Source: Croceibacterium_B sp035470785 (GTDB lineage: Bacteria; Pseudomonadota; Alphaproteobacteria; Sphingomonadales; Sphingomonadaceae). From it: a stretch of 64,000 nucleotides of DNA. Below are positions 24,869-33,689 of the stretch, one piece after another. Where the stretch lies: positions 1-64,000 of the forward strand of contig DATIQN010000062.1 in NCBI GenBank assembly GCA_035470785.1, in the 5' to 3' direction. A program made the position numbers and the translations under genes. Below the pieces are notes generated by a model. The model saw nothing but the letters and a program-made list of their open reading frames with translations. It did not search any database and was not told the DNA's origin. Position 1 is the stretch's first letter. Each line of letters starts with the position of its first letter.

Positions 24869-24887
24869 CGTCACTAATACAGTGACG
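24869..24887. promoter_or_regulatory. candidate operator upstream of telA
   Basis: A 19-base palindrome CGTCACTAATACAGTGACG with 7-bp perfect arms and a 5-base centre, 24 bases before the telA start. Its size fits a dimeric TetR- or GntR-type repressor. No regulator gene is next to it. Confidence 0.5.
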
Positions 24888-24910
24888 AAGCGACGGGAGT
24901 TGACGAACCG

Positions 24911-26125
24911 ATGGCCGAAACCGCCCCCACCACCGCGACGCAGAGCGCGAACGACCTCAAGCTGACCCCGCCCGAGCCGGTGCCGGTGGTCACGCCCGAA
25001 AAGGCCGCGGGCCTCGTCCCGGTCGATTCCGAAAAGCGCTCGCAGCTCGAAGAGAAAGTCGACGGGTTCGTCAGCGAGCTGGTCGCGCTCGACACCAATT
25101 CGCCAGAGTTCGGCAAGAAGGTCGACCAGATCACCAACATGGGCCGCAAGGAGATCGCCGTCTCGGCGGCCCAGTCGAACCGCTTTCTCGACAGGCCGAT
25201 CCGTGCGATGGACAAGGACAGCGGCGTCGGCGCAAACCTCGCCGAGCTGCGCAAGACGGTCGAAGCGCTCGATCCCGGCAAGAAGGGCCAGCTTTCGACC
25301 GGCCGCAAGATTCTCGGGATCATCCCGTTCGGCAACTCGCTCAAGCGCTATTTCGAGAGCTACCAGTCGGCCCAGGGCCACATCCAGTCGATCCTCGGCC
25401 ACCTCGCCAGCGGCAAGGACGAGCTGCTGATGGACAACGCCGCGATCGACGTCGAGCGGCAGAAGCTGTGGGAGGCGATGGGCAATCTGGAGCAGATGGT
25501 CCACATCGCCCGAACGCTGGACCAGAAGCTCGAGGACGCCGCGGCCGACCTCGACGCGACCGACCCGGCCAAAGCCAAGGCGATCCGCGAGAGCGCGCTG
25601 TTCTACGTCCGCCAGCGGACGCAGGACCTGCTTACCCAGACGGCGGTCAGCGTGCAGGGCTACCTCGCGCTCGACCTGGTCAAGAAAAACAACGTGGAGC
25701 TGGTCAAGGGCGTCGACCGCGCCAGCACCACCACCGTGGCCGCGCTGCGCACAGCGGTGACGGTGGCGCAGGCGATGAGCAACCAGCGGCTCGTGCTGCA
25801 GCAGATCACGTCGCTCAACGAGACGACCGCGAACATGATCGATTCGACCGGCCAGCTGCTCAAGGACCAGACCGGCAAGATTCACGAGCAGGCGGCGGCG
25901 AGCACGATCCCGATGGAGACCCTGCAGCGCGCGTTCCAGAACATCTACGACACGATGGACCAGGTCGATACGTTCAAGGTCAAGGCGCTCGAAAGCATGA
26001 AGCAGACGGTCGAGACGCTCACAACCGAGGTCGAGAAGTCGAAGGGCTACATCGCGCGCGCGGAGGGCCAGAACAAGGCGCTCGCCGCGGCTAACGAGCC
26101 TTCGCTGCTTAGCCTGGAGGGCTGA
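24911..26125 (+). CDS. toxic anion resistance protein TelA family
   Basis: The protein has 404 residues, hydrophilic and almost all helical, with no membrane segment. The TelA/KlaA pattern includes DQITNMGRKEIAVSAAQSNR near residue 75, NFTLxxGK-like FGNSLKRYFESYQSAQGHIQ near 140, and ALRTAVTVAQAMSNQRLVLQ near 280. TelA was named from tellurite resistance on plasmids; chromosomal members have roles in envelope stress that are not defined. It overlaps the next gene by one base (TGATG), making a three-gene operon. Confidence 0.9.
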   Translation: MAETAPTTATQSANDLKLTPPEPVPVVTPEKAAGLVPVDSEKRSQLEEKVDGFVSELVALDTNSPEFGKKVDQITNMGRKEIAVSAAQSNRFLDRPIRAMDKDSGVGANLAELRKTVEALDPGKKGQLSTGRKILGIIPFGNSLKRYFESYQSAQGHIQSILGHLASGKDELLMDNAAIDVERQKLWEAMGNLEQMVHIARTLDQKLEDAAADLDATDPAKAKAIRESALFYVRQRTQDLLTQTAVSVQGYLALDLVKKNNVELVKGVDRASTTTVAALRTAVTVAQAMSNQRLVLQQITSLNETTANMIDSTGQLLKDQTGKIHEQAAASTIPMETLQRAFQNIYDTMDQVDTFKVKALESMKQTVETLTTEVEKSKGYIARAEGQNKALAAANEPSLLSLEG

Positions 26126-26871
26126 TGGCCGGCGAAGCGCAACAGAACGACAAGATACTCGCCGAAGCCCGCCGGACGCTCGAATACCAGCGCGCCGGCG
26201 GGCGCCGGAAGCAACCGCCGATCGGCCGTGGTTCGGCCCAGTTGCGCCAGCAGAACCTGATGAACCGCATCAAGCTGATCGTCGGCTCGATGGCGGCGAT
26301 CATCGTTGCGGCGATGGTCGCGGGTATCGCCATCGGCGGGATCGGCTTCACCGGCATCATGGTCGTGTTCCTGGCTATCGTCGCCGCCACGTTCCTGTTC
26401 TCGAGCTTCCCCAAGGTGCGCGTGCCCAAGCGCGCCGACCTCAATACCGGCGACGTGCGCCACATGGTCGCCCGCACCGAGCTGTGGCTCGAGAGCCAGC
26501 GCCCCGCCTTGCCGCCGCCGGCGGTGACGCTGGTCGACAAGATCGGCACCCAGCTCGACGCGCTGGGGCTGCAACTCGAGACAGTCGACCCCGGCCACCC
26601 CGCGGCGCAGGAGACCCGCAAGCTGGTCGGCGAAACGCTGCCCGGAATGGTCGATGCCTATCGCCGCATCCCGGCCCAATTGCGCCGCGAAAGGAATGCC
26701 GGAGCGAGCCCCGACGAACAGATCGTCGAAAGCCTCGGCAAGATCAGCACCGAGATCGACCATGTCACCCGCCAGCTCGCCGCTGGCGCTCTCGACGATC
26801 TTGCGGTCCGCACCCGCTACCTCGATTACAAGTATGGCGACCCCGAAGGGCCCGCCCCGGAGAACCGTTAA
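26125..26871 (+). CDS. XpaC-like membrane protein of the TelA operon
   Basis: The 248-residue protein has a charged N-terminus, two close membrane helices (residues about 52-92: SMAAIIVAAMVAGIAIGG and IMVVFLAIVAATFLF), and a helical cytoplasmic domain. Its place next to telA and its size match the family annotated as 5-bromo-4-chloroindolyl phosphate hydrolysis protein (XpaC), a regularly paired partner of TelA. No enzyme motif is visible. It is joined to both neighbours by one-base stop/start overlaps. Confidence 0.7.
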   Translation: MAGEAQQNDKILAEARRTLEYQRAGGRRKQPPIGRGSAQLRQQNLMNRIKLIVGSMAAIIVAAMVAGIAIGGIGFTGIMVVFLAIVAATFLFSSFPKVRVPKRADLNTGDVRHMVARTELWLESQRPALPPPAVTLVDKIGTQLDALGLQLETVDPGHPAAQETRKLVGETLPGMVDAYRRIPAQLRRERNAGASPDEQIVESLGKISTEIDHVTRQLAAGALDDLAVRTRYLDYKYGDPEGPAPENR

Positions 26872-27179
26872 TGCGCGTTGAAATTCCTCACAATCTCGAC
26901 AAGGCGACCACGCGCGTGCGGCTGCGCGCGAACAGTCACAAGATCGCCGATCAGTTTCCCGGCGGGCTGGCGCAAGTCGAGACAAACTGGCCGAACGAGG
27001 ATACAATGACGATGCACGTGCGCGCCATGGGTCAGGACCTCACCGGCCAGGTCGAAATCGAGGAAGGCAAGATCGTGTTCAACATGACCCTGCCCGCGGC
27101 GCTGTCGTTCATCGAGCCGATGATCGCCGGTGCGATAAGGCAGCAGGCCCCGAAGCTGATCGCGGGACCGTCGGACTAA
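26871..27179 (+). CDS. polyhydroxyalkanoate granule-region family protein
   Basis: The protein has 102 residues. It matches the PHA_gran_rgn family by its pattern: DKATTRVRLRANSHKIADQF at the start, then VRAMGQDLTGQVEIEEGKIV, and a hydrophobic end with LPAALSFIEPMIAGAI. These are small soluble proteins found in PHA loci and elsewhere; their role is unclear. It is the third gene of the telA operon (TAATG overlap) and its stop overlaps the convergent DUF2721 gene by 4 bases. Confidence 0.75.
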   Translation: MRVEIPHNLDKATTRVRLRANSHKIADQFPGGLAQVETNWPNEDTMTMHVRAMGQDLTGQVEIEEGKIVFNMTLPAALSFIEPMIAGAIRQQAPKLIAGPSD

Positions 27180-27628
27180 AGCTTCCGCTCCAGCTCGAGG
27201 TAAGTTTCCGGTATCCGCAAGGCCGCGGTCGCCTCGCGGGTTTCGCGCAGGAACAGCAGCAAGGCACCGATCAGCAGCGCCAGTGCGGCGACGAAGATGG
27301 TCGAGACAAGTGGCTTCAGATTGATAGCCGCCAGGTCCTCGACGAACAGCAGCACGACCGTGACGCCGACGCACAGGCTGGCGATCACCAGCCACAGAAT
27401 CGCGCGGCCGATCAGGTGGATGCGGCGGTCGACGAAGCGGATCTCGCGCACAACGGCGTCGTGCTCGGGGCCGGCGGTCTCCGGGTGCCTGTCCTGCAAT
27501 ACACGGCTGCGGTCGACGATGCGGCCGAGCCGGGTTGACAGGATGTTCATGATGTTGCCGATCGCGACCAGCATGAAAACCGGCGTCAGCGCGAGCTGGA
27601 TTGTCTGAACGATCAGCGGTTTATCCAT
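27176..27628 (-). CDS. DUF2721 family membrane protein
   Basis: The protein has 150 residues and three hydrophobic helices. The DUF2721 signature is IVQTIQLALTPVFMLVAIG followed by NILSTRLGRIVDRSR at the N-terminus, then two C-terminal helices. The function is unknown. It is convergent with the telA operon. Confidence 0.85.
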   Translation of the reverse strand: MDKPLIVQTIQLALTPVFMLVAIGNIMNILSTRLGRIVDRSRVLQDRHPETAGPEHDAVVREIRFVDRRIHLIGRAILWLVIASLCVGVTVVLLFVEDLAAINLKPLVSTIFVAALALLIGALLLFLRETREATAALRIPETYLELERKL

Positions 27629-27755
27629 CGCTCACTCGATTCCCCTTTTTATCCCGCGGCGGAACGACTGCCCGGCTCGCAGGTTGCACTCGCGACGGTC
27701 CCGCGCGATACGCGCGTCGGGGTCGCATCGCAATTGGGTGCAGTCGGGACAAGCG

Positions 27756-28184
27756 ATGCGTGCAGACTTGCAGACAGATGATGGTCTTATGCCCCCGGGG
27801 TCGCTCGCAATAGGCGGCGGCATCGGACGCGTGCTGCTGGTCGAAGACAGCATGCTGATTGCGCTCGACGCTGAGGATGCGCTGATGGCGTGCGGCATCA
27901 GCAACGTCGTCATCGCGTCCAATGTGGTCAAGGCGCTCGCCGTGATGGCCGAGGCGCTGCCCGATTTCGCGGTCCTCGATTACAACCTAGGCGACGAGAC
28001 GAGCGAGGCGGTCGCCCGTGCGTTGACCGAGGCCGGGGTGCCTTATTGCTTCGCCACCGGTTATGGCGACGCGCTTGAGCGGATGCAGGCCAAGCCGCCA
28101 TACGGCGTGCTCAAGAAGCCCTACTCGCAGAGCGACCTAGCCGGAGTTCTCGCCCGGGTCGAAGCCGATCGCTCAGCGCAGTAG
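27756..28184 (+). CDS. stand-alone response-regulator receiver protein
   Basis: The protein has about 142 residues with a complete receiver domain: acidic pocket in LLVEDSMLI, phospho-acceptor Asp in DFAVLDYNLG, Thr/Ser position in CFATGYG and the conserved Lys in LKKPYSQ. There is no output domain, so it may relay phosphate or work by protein contact. ATG codons at 27756 and 27789 are both possible. It is convergent with manC, 8 bases away. Confidence 0.85.
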   Translation: MRADLQTDDGLMPPGSLAIGGGIGRVLLVEDSMLIALDAEDALMACGISNVVIASNVVKALAVMAEALPDFAVLDYNLGDETSEAVARALTEAGVPYCFATGYGDALERMQAKPPYGVLKKPYSQSDLAGVLARVEADRSAQ

Positions 28185-28192
28185 CACGGCCA

Positions 28193-29227
28193 TTATTGCT
28201 TCGCGGCGCCGGTTAGCTTTCCGACTTTCTGCGCGCCTTCCATTGTGGTGACGAGGACCTCGTCGCCGTCGACGACGATGGCGACGTCCTTGAGCCCGAT
28301 CACCGATACGCGCGGCCCGTCGGTATCGACGAACACGCCTGCGCAGTCGAACAGCTCGGCGCGGCCGCGCACCGAGTTGCCATCGTGGTCGCTATCGGTC
28401 GCGTCGCGCAGAGCGGCCCAGCTGCCGATGTCCGACCAGCCCATCGAGGCTGGCACCATCGCCGCGCGCTCGGTTGCCTCCATCACCGCGTAGTCGACCG
28501 ATTCCGGCTCGATCGTGGCGAACGCGGCGGCATCCGGGTGAAAGCGGTTGCCATCCTGCGAGCCACCCGAGACGGACGCGGCCGCATGCGCAGCCAACGC
28601 TGGACGGTGCCTGGCCAGTTCCTCGAGGAAATGCCCGGCACGAAAGGCGAAGATCCCGCCGTTCCAGCTGTAGCCCCCGTCGGCCAGGAAGGTCTGCGCG
28701 GTTGCGAGGTCGGGCTTTTCGACGAAGCGCTCGACACGGTAGCCGCCTTCGAGCGGCTCGCCGCGCTTGATGTAGCCGTAGCCGGTTTCGGGCGCTGTCG
28801 CCGTGATCCCGAAGGCGACAAGCCAGTCCTCGGCGCCGAGCCGGGCGGCGGCGGCGGCGGCGGCGCGAAATCCTGCAACGTCGGCGATGTGGTGGTCGCT
28901 CGGGCAAACGAGCATGACCGCGTCGGCCGGCAACCGGCCGGCGGCGAGCGCAATCGCCGCGGCGGTGTTCTTCGCTTCGGGCTCGACGATGACGGTCGCG
29001 CCTGGCGCTTCTCTGGATTGCTCCTCGACATGTTCGAGATGCGCGGTTCCGGTGACGATCACCGGCGCGGCAAACTGCCCGGCATCGCCGCAGCGGGCGA
29101 GCGTCGCCTCGAACATCGTCTGCTCACCGATCAGCGGCAGGAACGGCTTGGGCTTGGTCTTGCGACTGCGCGGCCACAGCCGCGTACCGCTTCCGCCGCA
29201 AAGGATCACCGGAACGATCTTGTTCAT
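28193..29227 (-). CDS. manC: mannose-1-phosphate guanylyltransferase
   Basis: The protein has 344 residues. The nucleotidyltransferase signature LCGGSGTRLWPRSRKTKPKP lies at residues 9-28, with PSDHHI near 110, GYGYIKRG, and RFVEKPDLATA near 175. It makes GDP-mannose from mannose-1-phosphate and GTP for envelope polysaccharides. It lacks the C-terminal phosphomannose-isomerase domain of the long bifunctional form. AGGGAGA lies before the ATG. The gene is divergent from the first PQQ dehydrogenase. Confidence 0.93.
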   Translation of the reverse strand: MNKIVPVILCGGSGTRLWPRSRKTKPKPFLPLIGEQTMFEATLARCGDAGQFAAPVIVTGTAHLEHVEEQSREAPGATVIVEPEAKNTAAAIALAAGRLPADAVMLVCPSDHHIADVAGFRAAAAAAARLGAEDWLVAFGITATAPETGYGYIKRGEPLEGGYRVERFVEKPDLATAQTFLADGGYSWNGGIFAFRAGHFLEELARHRPALAAHAAASVSGGSQDGNRFHPDAAAFATIEPESVDYAVMEATERAAMVPASMGWSDIGSWAALRDATDSDHDGNSVRGRAELFDCAGVFVDTDGPRVSVIGLKDVAIVVDGDEVLVTTMEGAQKVGKLTGAAKQ

Positions 29228-29414
29228 TGCGTCTCCCTGTTGCGCACTTCGCCTGGCGCGTAAAGCAACTCGCACGCCAGCCATAGGTTGCAAGATGTGG
29301 AGCAGGCATTCGCATCGGTTGATCGTTCACTCAGTAAATGGTTTTCGTTGTGAACTATCTTGTCGTGCCGGAGTGCGGCGGCTAGCCTCCATTGGACTCG
29401 CAGTGGAGTACGGG

Positions 29415-31358
29415 ATGCGCATGCGGTTTGCCTCCATACTGATGGCGTTCGCCTTACCGGCGGCGGCCCTGGCTCAGCCCGGCGACACGGCCGCGCCCGG
29501 CGACTGGCCGAAATATGCTCGAGACCTCTCGGGCGACCGCTATTCTCCGTTGACGCAAATCGACACGAAGAACGTCAAGGACCTGCAGCAGGCGTGGACC
29601 TTCCGGCTGCGGCCCGACGGGGGCGCGGCGGTGCTCGGCGGGACCGTGCCAATCGTGATCGACGGCGTGATGTACATGCCGATCGGCAACGCGGTCGTCG
29701 CGCTCCAGGCGGATAGCGGCAAGGAACTGTGGCGCCATCCGGTCGACGGGCTAGTGCGGCGCGCGGTCAGCTGGTGGCCGGGCGACGGCACGATGGGCCC
29801 GCGCATCTTCTACTCGACGGGGTCGGAGATCACCGCGCTCGATCCGAAGACGGGCAAGGTCGACCCGACTTACGGCGACAATGGCGTCTCGAAAATCGAC
29901 GGCACGCCCTACCCCTACCCGCCGTCGGTGTTCCACAACGTGCTCGTCGTCGGCGCCAGCACCGCCGAGATGCCGCGCGGCCCCTCGGGCGACAGCCGCG
30001 CCTACGACGCGCGCACCGGCAAGAAGCTGTGGCAGTTCCACACCGTGCCGCAGCCCGGCGAGGTGGGTCACGAGACGTGGCTCGACGACGGCTGGAAGGG
30101 TCGTTCGGGCACCAACATGTGGGTTTGGTACACGACGGCTGATCCCAAGACCGGCACCCTCTACATGACCATCGGCGGCCCCTCGCCGAACTACTACGGC
30201 GGCGACCGCCCGGGCGCGAACCTGTTCGGCAACTCGATCGTCGCGGTCGATGCCGAGACGGGCAAGTACAGGTGGCATTTCCAGACCATCCACCACGACT
30301 TGTGGGACTGGGACTTGCCCGCCCCGCCGGTGCTGTTCGACATCCACAAGGACGGCAAGACGATTCCCGCGCTCGCCGAAACCGGCAAGCCGGGCTTCAT
30401 GTACATCCTCAACCGCGAGACCGGAAAACCGGTCTTCCGCGTGATCGAGCGCACGGTCGCCAAGGCCGACGTGCCGGGCGAATGGTACTCGCCGACGCAG
30501 CCGGTGCCGGTGAAGCCGCCGCAGCTCAACCGCGGTTACTGGGACCCGTCGGACATCGTCACCGCCAAGGACACCAGTCCCGAGCACGTCGCCGCCTGCC
30601 ACGCCCTGCTCGACAACTATGGCGGCACGTTCTTCAACCAAGGCAGCTTCACGCCGTTCTTCATGAAGAAGATGGTCAACGGAAAGCCGTTCAGCTCGAT
30701 CAACATGCCGCACAACGGCGGCTCGGTGTGGGGCGGCAGCGCGGCCGATCCGACCAAGGGGATCGTCTACGTCAACACCAGCGAAGGCGGCAGCATCGGC
30801 TGGATCGAGCCGCGCGATCCCAAGGGCAACTATGGCCGCGGCGACGAGAACTCGCCGCAGCCCTACGACCGCGGCAGCCTGATCGGGCCAGGGGCCTATT
30901 CGGGCTTCAACGCCAGCTTCACAGCCGCGGACGGCAAAAGGGTCACCCTGCCGTGTATCAAGCCGCCGTGGGGCCGGCTGATCGCGGTCGACGCAAATAC
31001 CGGAAACATCCTGTGGGCAAGCCGCCTCGGTATCACCGAGGAACTGCCGAAGGACAAGCAGGACACCGGCGCCAACAACGGCTCGGGTGGGCCGATCGTC
31101 ACCGCCGGCGGGCTGGTGTTCATCGGCGCGACCTCGGACCGATACTTCCGCGCGTTCGACGCGAAGACGGGCAAGATCCTGTGGCAACAGCAGCTCGGCT
31201 ACGCGCCGCTGACGATCCCGATCAGCTATCGGGGCAAGGACGGGCGGCAATATATCGCGGTAATGGCCGCCGGATCGAGCCTTGCTCCGTCGAGCCGCAC
31301 GCCCGATGGCAAGCCGGCCAACAACGAATCGCTGGTCGCCTTCGCGCTGCCGAAATGA
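29415..31358 (+). CDS. exported PQQ-dependent dehydrogenase (glucose/quinate-type), copy 1
   Basis: The protein has 647 residues with a signal peptide ending ALAQ. The quinoprotein propeller is plain: DWPKYARDLSGDRYSPL near residue 35, RRAVSWWPGD near 115, SGTNMWVWY near 235, DRPGANLFGNSIVAVD near 265, HHDLWDWDLPAPPV near 293, and W-containing repeats ending ILWQQQLGYAP. It has no membrane anchor, no haem domain and no vicinal Cys pair, so it resembles the periplasmic domain of glucose or quinate dehydrogenases. It would oxidise an alcohol or sugar using PQQ and Ca2+. The VOC-type gene follows, so the two form an operon. Confidence 0.88.
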   Translation: MRMRFASILMAFALPAAALAQPGDTAAPGDWPKYARDLSGDRYSPLTQIDTKNVKDLQQAWTFRLRPDGGAAVLGGTVPIVIDGVMYMPIGNAVVALQADSGKELWRHPVDGLVRRAVSWWPGDGTMGPRIFYSTGSEITALDPKTGKVDPTYGDNGVSKIDGTPYPYPPSVFHNVLVVGASTAEMPRGPSGDSRAYDARTGKKLWQFHTVPQPGEVGHETWLDDGWKGRSGTNMWVWYTTADPKTGTLYMTIGGPSPNYYGGDRPGANLFGNSIVAVDAETGKYRWHFQTIHHDLWDWDLPAPPVLFDIHKDGKTIPALAETGKPGFMYILNRETGKPVFRVIERTVAKADVPGEWYSPTQPVPVKPPQLNRGYWDPSDIVTAKDTSPEHVAACHALLDNYGGTFFNQGSFTPFFMKKMVNGKPFSSINMPHNGGSVWGGSAADPTKGIVYVNTSEGGSIGWIEPRDPKGNYGRGDENSPQPYDRGSLIGPGAYSGFNASFTAADGKRVTLPCIKPPWGRLIAVDANTGNILWASRLGITEELPKDKQDTGANNGSGGPIVTAGGLVFIGATSDRYFRAFDAKTGKILWQQQLGYAPLTIPISYRGKDGRQYIAVMAAGSSLAPSSRTPDGKPANNESLVAFALPK

Positions 31359-31372
31359 TTGGAGAGACTGGG

Positions 31373-32377
31373 ATGGGACGCATTGCCATGGGGCTGCTTG
31401 GGGCAGCGACGATCGCCATGGGCGCCGGCGCGACCGCGCAGCAGACGCCGCCGCCGGGCCGGATCACCACGCCCGAAGGCGCGGTGATGAACAGCGCCAG
31501 CGATCTCGCCTACAGGCCCGGGCAGCTTACACCCGAGCAACTCAACAGCTCGACCGCCAATCTTTTCACCGGGCCTTCGGCCAACGTCTTCCGCCGCTAT
31601 CCGCGCGACAAGACCGACGCGATGGTCAAGTTCTACACCGGCGCGCTAGCACTCAAGTCGCTCAGCCCGATCCAGCTGACCGCGACCCAGCAGATGCTCC
31701 TGACCGGCGTCGGCCACGGGCAGATCAAGCTGTCCGCCGGGCAGCAGGGCAACCGCAAGTACGACATGGCCGGAGGCGTGACCGGGGGCACCGGCATCCG
31801 CTATTTCCGGCTGACGTTTCCCGACAAGAAGACCGTGCTCGATCGTTTCGCGACCGCCGGCTTCGCGGCGCCGAAATTTGCCAAGCAGGGCGACGGGACC
31901 GAAGCGACACTGGTCACCGATCCCGGCGGCTTCCCGATCGAGATCGTCATCAAGCCTGGCGCCAAAGACGGTTCGAACGATGGCGTCGGGGTCGGCATCA
32001 ATTCCTCGAACCTCGAGGTCAGCCGCAAGTTCTACCGCACCTTCGTCGGGCTCGACGAGCGCAAGCCGATCAAGGACAAGCTGCTCGGCCTGACGCTCTA
32101 TCCGTTCGGACGCGGCGAGACGACGCTGTACCTCTACCACGCCGGCAAGAATGCCCACCCGGACAACGGCAGCGCCGGCATCCAGTACGTCGTCAGCGAT
32201 TCGCCGCTAGCCGACGCCAAGGCCAAGGCGCGGCACATCGCGGTCGAAACACCGCTCAACAGGCTCGCCGGGTTCAACCTGATTACGGTCTGGCTCAACG
32301 ACCCCGATGGCGTGACCAATTACTACGCGCAGCTCGGCCCGCGTCCGGCACCTGCACAGGCCGCCTCCGGCAACTGA
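31373..32377 (+). CDS. exported VOC/glyoxalase-superfamily protein
   Basis: The protein has 334 residues with a signal peptide (GLLGAATIAMGAGATAQ). Two betaalphabetabetabeta-type VOC units can be seen: one from about residue 75 (DAMVKFYTGALALKS) to 195, the other from about 205 (LEVSRKFYRTFVGLDER) to the end (LITVWLNDPDGVTNYYAQLG). VOC proteins include glyoxalases, dioxygenases and isomerases that use a metal. An exported member is unusual. GGAGAG supports the ATG at 31373; an ATG at 31355 overlaps the previous stop in the same frame. The substrate is unknown. Confidence 0.72.
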   Translation: MGRIAMGLLGAATIAMGAGATAQQTPPPGRITTPEGAVMNSASDLAYRPGQLTPEQLNSSTANLFTGPSANVFRRYPRDKTDAMVKFYTGALALKSLSPIQLTATQQMLLTGVGHGQIKLSAGQQGNRKYDMAGGVTGGTGIRYFRLTFPDKKTVLDRFATAGFAAPKFAKQGDGTEATLVTDPGGFPIEIVIKPGAKDGSNDGVGVGINSSNLEVSRKFYRTFVGLDERKPIKDKLLGLTLYPFGRGETTLYLYHAGKNAHPDNGSAGIQYVVSDSPLADAKAKARHIAVETPLNRLAGFNLITVWLNDPDGVTNYYAQLGPRPAPAQAASGN

Positions 32378-32388
32378 CGAAAGCGAAA

Positions 32389-32417
32389 AGGGCCTCCCCC
32401 TTGCCGGGGAAGGCCCT
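32389..32417. terminator. bidirectional intrinsic terminator between VOC and cytochrome c genes
   Basis: Stem AGGGCCT/AGGCCCT (32389-32395, 32411-32417) with inner CCCC/GGGG pairs. T-rich tails are present on the plus strand (CTCGTTTC) and the minus strand (TTTTCGCTTT). It serves both convergent genes. Confidence 0.75.
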
Positions 32418-32437
32418 CTCGTTTCGATCGCGAATAC

Positions 32438-32860
32438 TTACTGCTTGGCTGGGGCCGCCGAGGGCGCGGAAGCAATCGCCGGCGCCGCGTCCTTGTGGTT
32501 TACCGCGACGATGTAGTCGGCCAGCTTGCCGATGTCCGCGTCGGGAATCTGGCCCGCGAAGCTGGGCATCGGGCCTGAGCCCATGGTGATCCGGGAGACG
32601 ATGAAGTCGTGAGTCAGCTTGGGGTTGTCGAGGCTCGGCCCGACCGCGCCAGAGGAACCGGCGTCGGTGAGCGTGTGACAGGCGCTGCACGACCAGGTGT
32701 TGAACAAGTCACGTCCCGCCGCCACGACGTCTGACGGCTTGGCATCCGCGGCGTGCGCGCGGGTGGTCAAGCCGCCGACACCTGCGGCGAGCGCAGCAAC
32801 GGCCGCGAGCGCGCCCAGCGTGGTAGTGAATTTCTTTCGCGAGGAATTGGCCTTGCCCAC
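32438..32860 (-). CDS. small periplasmic mono-haem cytochrome c
   Basis: The protein has about 140 residues. A signal peptide is cleaved after RAHA (near residue 37). The haem site is C58-S-A-C-H62, and a Met in GSGPMPSFAG near residue 100 is the likely sixth ligand; an Ala/Pro tail ends the protein. It is a good candidate electron acceptor for the neighbouring PQQ enzymes. GTG at 32860 is chosen because of GGAG upstream; an ATG at 32935 would add 25 residues before the signal peptide. It is convergent with the VOC gene. Confidence 0.87.
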   Translation of the reverse strand: MGKANSSRKKFTTTLGALAAVAALAAGVGGLTTRAHAADAKPSDVVAAGRDLFNTWSCSACHTLTDAGSSGAVGPSLDNPKLTHDFIVSRITMGSGPMPSFAGQIPDADIGKLADYIVAVNHKDAAPAIASAPSAAPAKQ

Positions 32861-33014
32861 TGCATTCGCTCCGTTCGTTGATTCTGTCCGTTGCGGGGCG
32901 GCTGCTTGCTTGCCCCGGCAGCCGAAGTCAATCATGCTCTAGTTGACGCCCCATGAAGGCCAGTTGAATAGGCACTTCAGGAAGACCTGAGGTCAAGGTG
33001 CGGGGAGGCCAACC

Positions 33015-33515
33015 ATTCGCCGCTGTTTGACTTTGTTCGCGCTGACCGCCCTGCTCGCTGGCTTCAGCCGCTCCGACGGCGACGCCCAGCCCGCGGGCCA
33101 AGCCAATGCGCCTTATGTCAAAGCGCACTCGCTCCAGCAGCTCATGGTCACGCTTATCGAGCCCGACGCGCAGGTGTTCTGGCGATCGTCGGGCGCGGTC
33201 AGCAACAACGGCGGCTCGCACGACCTCGCGCCGACGACAGCGGAGGGCTGGGCCGCCGCACAAAGCTCCGCCGCGACCGTCGCCGAGACGGGCAACCTGC
33301 TGATGCTGCGGAGCTACTCGCACGACCGCGGCCCAGACTGGATCGACGTCGCGTAGGATCTGCTTCGGGTCGGCAAGCGGGCCGAACGGCCGACCGACGC
33401 GCGCGACGAGGACGCCATGTTCGTCGCGGGGGCCAAGCTCTCCGACGCCTGTTCGGCCTGCCACAAGGCCTATTTGCCGCAGGAACAGGCGGCCAAGGCG
33501 GATTCCGCGCAGTGA
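33015..33515 (+). pseudogene. decayed cytochrome c556-like lipoprotein gene
   Basis: One frame runs 167 codons from 33015 to 33515 with a single internal TAG at 33354-33356. Before the stop is an exported head (RRCLTLFALTALLAGFS) and helices; after it comes EDAMFVAGAKLSDACSACHKAY with a C-terminal CxxCH, the layout of four-helix cytochromes c556/c'. Three changes from an intact gene can be proposed: the start behind GGGGAGGCCAACC is ATT, not ATG; the lipobox position reads AGFS where AGCS is expected; and the TAG removes the haem site. ATT can rarely initiate, but the stop would still remove haem binding. Confidence 0.72.
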
Positions 33516-33552
33516 GTCGAGCGTGGCGGACAATGTCACGCTGAGGGCATGC

Positions 33553-33580
33553 GGCGGCGCGAGGCGCCTCGCCGATTTTT
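33553..33580 (+). terminator. hairpin with T-run after the cytochrome pseudogene
   Basis: A self-complementary GCGAGGCGCCTCGC at 33559-33572 is followed by CGATTTTT. It may be the old terminator of the cytochrome gene. Confidence 0.5.
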
Positions 33581-33689
33581 CGGATATTGTCAACTTATCG
33601 CGTTTTCCACCCTTGTTGCCGCCGGCAATTCTCGGCTAGGCTTGCGGCACGGGAGAATGGGTGTGACAACAAAACTTCAGGCAAAACCG

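Noticed and set aside
29325..29356. GTTCAC/GTGAAC repeat upstream of PQQ dehydrogenase copy 1
   Set aside because: Only 6-bp arms with a 19-base spacer, which is expected by chance in a window this size.
28803..29414. Long open frame before PQQ dehydrogenase copy 1
   Set aside because: It is antisense to manC. The signal peptide begins at 29415.
30272..31372. Upstream extension of the VOC-family frame inside PQQ copy 1
   Set aside because: It is the alternate-frame shadow of the dehydrogenase; the signal peptide starts at 31373.
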